Position numbers and translations under genes: made by a program. The notes beneath the pieces were generated by a model. It was not told where the DNA came from and did not search any database. It saw only the letters and a list, made by a program, of their open reading frames with translations. A stretch of DNA of 47,918 nt from Lindgomyces ingoldianus (Eukaryota > Ascomycota > Dothideomycetes > Pleosporales > Lindgomycetaceae): positions 1,017,214 through 1,065,131 of the forward strand of contig NW_022985177.1 of the NCBI RefSeq assembly GCF_010093535.1. The letters are read 5' to 3'. This document shows positions 44,071-47,918 of the stretch, one piece after another. Within the stretch, counting starts at the first letter, position 1. Each line of letters opens with the position of its first letter.

Positions 44071-44293
44071 TGTAATAAGGTAGGCGTCCCGTCTGTCAAG
44101 CCGATACTATACAACTTTCCCCACTGTACTAAAAGGTACGCACGAGAATACTTAAGCTAAGTATTCTCGCATAGTATGATATATATATAGATAATGCTAG
44201 GGCTAGCACTAGCACTAGCAGTTGTCTCTAGTCTAGCCTAAACCTCTATAAGTAAGAGAAGGCCACGTGGTTAACTATGCCTACCTTGTTACA
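44071..44293. mobile_element. Solo LTR, 223 bp, with a hairpin
   Basis: Ends are TGTAATAAGGTAGGC and GCCTACCTTGTTACA (15 bp inverted, one mismatch), with perfect 5-bp duplication GCTAT (44066-44070, 44294-44298). It contains a perfect 12-bp hairpin at 44143-44169 with a 3-base loop. Not RIP-mutated. The long terminal inversion is also compatible with a small DNA element. Confidence 0.8.
44143..44169. repeat. Perfect 12-bp hairpin
   Basis: cgagaatactta at 44143-44154 and its exact reverse complement at 44158-44169, loop agc. It lies inside the 223-bp solo LTR. Confidence 0.8.
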
Positions 44294-44322
44294 GCTATAG
44301 TATGTTACTTTTAAAGTGTTAC

Positions 44323-44773
44323 TGTCAGATTGAAGCACTGTTTCTAGGCTTCCTGAGATGAATGATGGGTTTAGATATAATGTATAGGATGATGATTAAT
44401 TGTAATTGATTTTTCAATCCTTTTTCTGCTCTACTTGTGTTGCTCGGCTTTTGTTTTTCTGATCCGAGTCCCTCGCGCACTAGCCCTATGCGCGACCAGC
44501 TTGCAACATGCTGCAATTTGTTGCAGAATATTGCAAAATGCTGCAACATGCTGCAATTTGCTGCAACATGCTGCAATTTGTTGCAAAATGCTGCAACATG
44601 CTGCAATTTGTTGCAAAATGCTGCAACATGCTGCAATTTGCTGCAACATGCTGCAATTTGTTGCAAAATGCTGCAACATGCAGCAACATACTGTTCAAGC
44701 TTATTGCTCGTACTATGTAGCAGCTTTTGTCAAGCATTCCTCCTGTCTTAACAGTAGGTGCGCATATCTGACA
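44323..44773. mobile_element. Solo LTR X, copy 2 (451 bp)
   Basis: TGTCAGAT..ATCTGACA ends with a perfect 5-bp duplication GTTAC (44318-44322, 44774-44778), inserted in the right arm of Fot1-A copy 7. The middle holds the 10-bp-period array 44501-44690. TG..CA ends and a 5-bp duplication suggest an LTR, but a complete parent element is not in the window. Confidence 0.83.
44501..44690. repeat. 10-bp-period tandem array, 19 units
   Basis: Units are ctgcaacatg, ctgcaatttg, ttgcaaaatg and variants. Because 10 is not a multiple of three and the units lack stops in most frames, long frames appear on both strands (LQHVAAFCN-type repeats); these are artefacts of the repeat. Confidence 0.95.
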
Positions 44774-44855
44774 GTTACATTTTATTTAAAACCTTAAAGT
44801 GTAAGATATATCTCACATTCTTTTAGTACATTTAAGTAGTGTTATTAAAAATATA

Positions 44856-47800
44856 TGTTACAATCCTTGCTTTAGGAAGCACTCGGGTCTGCTGGTATTC
44901 CTAGAGGGAAGGTAGGACGAGTAGTAGGGGCCAATCTGGTAGGGTGTACAGTCCTACGTACAGGCTATTGGGCTAATGGAGGAGGATAGGGAGACCAGAT
45001 CATGGTTTGCCCTTAATGCGGCAGTAGGGAGGCTAGGTCAAACAGTCCTTTTAGACAGAGTTAGAGGTATATATAGTGTAAGATATACAAATAGTATTAC
45101 AGCTCTTTGTAAAGCTAAATGCTACTTAGTTTATGTAAAGAATAAACTAAACATTAAACACGCCTCCTAAAGGTTGTTTAATGTGGGAACTATATACATG
45201 TGCTAGGGTGCTAAGGGGAGTTAGGGGAGTCTATAGGAGCTTGCTAAGGAGAGCTCCTTAAGCTCCCTTAAGCTCCCTCTAATACGCAGCTTGTTTCTCT
45301 ACTAGACAACGCATTCCTCTATAACTGCTGGTAGGTGCGCTGCTTCCATGCCCTCTAGTTAGTCTGTAAGCAAGCCCTGTCCCAACCTAGTTAGATTGTG
45401 GAGCACTGCTAGTAGGGTTACGCTAGTCTAACTGTAGACTGTAACACACTGCCCCTTCTTCCTAGCAGCGTCCTTGCCGCTCTGCTTACACACTTATGTT
45501 AGTAAAAGTTTATTTATAAGGTGTGCGTTCTTCTGCTAGAAAGCATCTTTAACATCTATTCTTTTTATACTAAATAGCTTGTTAGTCCTGCTTATTTTAT
45601 TACTTTTATGTTACTTATTGTTTTAATCTTTTCTAGTAGACAAAGATAAGGCTCTATAGCGCTTACTAATTCTTAGAGTTGTCTTATGTACTAACTTTGT
45701 CCTTAAATAAGTGTGTTAAATATGTAAAAAAGCATAGTAAATGCAACACCTTTATTTCTAATGCTATGTAGGATTAGTTAGAGAAGGAGCAGAAGACCCT
45801 TCTCTAAGAGGCAGCTACTGTAAAGGTTTATAAGCAGGAGCTTAACAACTAGATGTTGCGTTAGGTTTAGAAGACTCTAGAGGTAAAAGCTAAAAAGTGT
45901 TCTAGGCAGAATTATATCTAAAAATTACTAGATTTATTAGAGGCCTATTACATAAGGTTTTTAAAAAAAGACTTTTTTTTCTTAAATAAATTAAAAGCTT
46001 TTAAGGCAAAAGTAAAAAGCTATTCTTTTTCTTAACTATTATTAGTAAAAACTTATCTCTAAAGGCTACTACTATTTAGTAATAACATAGCTGTTTTTTT
46101 TAATATAGGTGCCTTATTACTTAGCTAGTTTCTTTTAGATAAGCTTAAAAGTACCTTTATACTAATAGCTGCGCGTTCTGTAAATTCTTAGCTAGTTTTT
46201 ATGTGTTTTTACTAGTAAGCTATTTTTTTTATTTTACTAAAAACTTTTTTTAGTTTTTTTAATTACTAATAATATGCTTAACTTTATACTCTATTTTTTT
46301 ATCTTTTTATTTCTAAGTAGATAAGGGAATTTCCTTAAGTGCTTTTTCTAGTTTAGAGATATAGAACTATAGATATATCTTTATATGCAAAGAAAGCTTA
46401 AGCTTATAGTTGTCTTATTAAGTTTAAAGGACTTTATATAGTTCTATTTTTTTGTCTGCTAGCTTTCTAAAGAGTCTTAGTATCTTTAAGTTTTTAGTGT
46501 TAAAATACATATAATTCTTTAAGTAAATTTCTAGTTTTAGTTATTATAATTTATTTATATATTTTTTTATTATTTCTTAGCTAATTTTAGCTTTTATAGC
46601 TAACTTTTTATATATTTAATGTAAGTTTATTAGCTAATTTATTAATTCTTATAAATTTATAAGTTAATTTCTATGTAACATAAAGTAAAAGTTATATTTA
46701 AAATTAGCCCTATATAGTGTTTCTTTTATTATAGCTAATTCTACATTATTAATAGCTAACTATGCTATTAAAAGCTATGTTGTCTAATTATTTTAAGTGT
46801 AAGATATATACTTTCTTAAGTATCTTTCTACTTCTATGTTTACTCTTTTAGTCTAGCTATCTGTCTGTAGATAGTAGGCTATTAATAGCTTATATGCTAT
46901 ACTAAGATGCTGTATTACTGCTTTCTAAAAACTACTAGTAAATAGTTTATTTTAGTTAGAGATAATAACCTTAAAGTATTTATATACTAACATTATATTT
47001 TATTCTAGTTTATAAATAAATTTTTTAGCTATTATTATTTTTTCTAAGAGCTAAATATATAAATATTTAGTAGTTTTATCTAAAGCTACTATAATTATGT
47101 TACACATTCTTTCTATCTTTAGTTCCTTAGATAGAGGTAATTTTATAATAAAGTTTATTATAATTATTATTTATAGCAGCTTAAAGGCTTTAATTAATTA
47201 TAAGTATTTATAAGCTTTATGCTTTTATAAGTTGTTTTTATTATAGATATTACATTCTCTAAGTACTTTAGTGCACAGCTGCTTAACTTTTAGTATTTAT
47301 TATAGTATTATAGCCCTTAGTTTTTTCTAGAGAGTGCTTATTCTAAAGTGTCTAAACATTAAAGATTTATAGTATTTATAAATTAGATTTTTTTATTTTT
47401 GTTTACTAGCTATAAGTATGTAGAGTTCTTTTATAAGTTTAAGTCTATTATAAATCTATTTTTTACTAGTTTTTTTAAAAAGTGTAAATTCTTTAGTTTT
47501 TTTTTTTTCTTTATTAAAGTAGTCTAGTCTTTAGCTAAGGGTGTTAGCCTACTAGTTTTATGCTCTAAGTACATGCTTAATAATATAGTTAAACTATGTA
47601 AGTTTTATTACTTATTTTATGTGTATTAGTAATAGTTTTTTTACTATTAAAAACATAACTAAGTTTACATAGTTAGTTATAATGTTAAATAGTTTTACTA
47701 TTCTATGTAGTTTTATAGACTAAATTCTTACTATATTAAGTATAGCCTTTAGTTCTTTATTAGGTATACTGTAGCTAGCTTTAGGTCTAGAGAACTTAGC

Positions 47801-47918
47801 AGAGTAGTACGCAACTAGGTGCCACTTCCTGTCTTCCTGTTTTTAATACAGCGTGGCCCTGCTAGCTTCTAGGGACGCGTCTGTATAGATTTTAGTGTCT
47901 AATTATAGATTGTACATT
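44856..47918 (-). mobile_element. Ty3/gypsy-type retrotransposon, minus strand, running out of the window
   Basis: The 3' LTR is 44856-45446 (591 bp, TGTTAC..TGTAACA as written). On the minus strand a polypurine-rich ggaagaaggggcag precedes it (45447-45470). Near the window end the minus strand reads an RNase H start, with TDASLEAS (about 47895-47870) then WHLVAYYSAKFS-like and YSIPNKELKAI-like blocks (about 47825-47740). Integrase should lie between. The interior 45550-47800 is heavily RIP-mutated, while the LTR and about 100 bases next to it are not. The 5' LTR and target duplication are outside the window. Confidence 0.8.

Larger units (their letters stand above)
37058..44855. mobile_element. 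Fot1-A foldback copy 7, host of the second nested stack
   Basis: It starts acgtac after TA (37056-37057). It has the same foldback structure as copies 2 and 3 but in the opposite orientation: about 480 bases, then (near 37540) the reverse complement of about 640. Summed without inserts it is about 1,019 bp, roughly 80 short of full length because the gypsy LTR at 44856 cuts off its right end. It contains the short gypsy 37687-39113, Fot1-A copy 8 (39281-43941), the solo LTR 44071-44293 and solo LTR X 44323-44773. Confidence 0.83.

Noticed and set aside
44325..44797. Long overlapping open frames on both strands (LQHVAAFCN-type repeats)
   Set aside because: They come from the 10-bp-period array, which is open in several frames at once; no start context or homology supports a gene.
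44976..45170. 64-codon frame in the 591-bp LTR
   Set aside because: It lies inside an LTR defined by its ends and the adjacent polypurine tract; no homology seen.

Overview
The window is fungal nuclear DNA, almost certainly from a filamentous ascomycete (Pezizomycotina; a leotiomycete-like genome is my guess only). Protein genes have 51-64 bp GT..AG introns and belong to typical families: a HET-domain protein, a fungal rhodopsin-domain 7TM protein, a GPI-type cysteine-rich secreted protein and an M14 carboxypeptidase propeptide. Two islands of ordinary composition (about 4.2-17.0 kb and 32.2-36.6 kb) lie in long TpA-rich DNA full of stop codons. Transition differences between repeat copies (C to T and G to A, mainly at CpA/TpG) are the mark of repeat-induced point mutation (RIP). 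Between about 18.9 and 31.6 kb no open frame reaches about 60 codons.

Layout. 1-3877: an LTR-retroelement end (318-bp LTR), the end of a Fot1-like DNA transposon carrying an unmutated 604-bp solo LTR, and a minus-strand gypsy fragment. 4.9-7.1 kb: HET gene. 8.0-8.9 kb: decayed copia pol. 12.6-13.9 kb: rhodopsin-domain gene. 14.8-16.1 kb: proline-rich conserved-type protein with an internal duplication. 16.7-17.0 kb: gene fragment. 17.2-31.9 kb: first transposon stack. 32.2-36.6 kb: second gene island, all genes on the minus strand. 37.1-44.9 kb: second transposon stack, four levels deep. 44.9-47.9 kb: minus-strand gypsy element running out of the window.

The repeats reduce to a few families. 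Fot1-A and Fot1-B are pogo/Fot1-like DNA transposons of about 1.86 kb with TA target duplications; A also has a 1.1-kb foldback derivative. A Ty3/gypsy chromovirus is present as one 7,196-bp copy with both LTRs and short derivatives of about 1.4-1.5 kb. Several solo LTRs have perfect 5-bp target duplications. Because they are inserted in one another, boundaries and target duplications can be read by comparing occupied with empty sites, which also gives an insertion order.

The most interesting signals are: foldback copies sharing one asymmetric junction, so they spread as a family; two sister transposon families whose terminal repeats differ in their duplicated inner boxes; RIP that repeatedly spares the outer edges of elements; a non-transposon segment present in intact and RIP-mutated copies; and a 10-bp-period array inside a solo LTR that coincides with the assembly gap.
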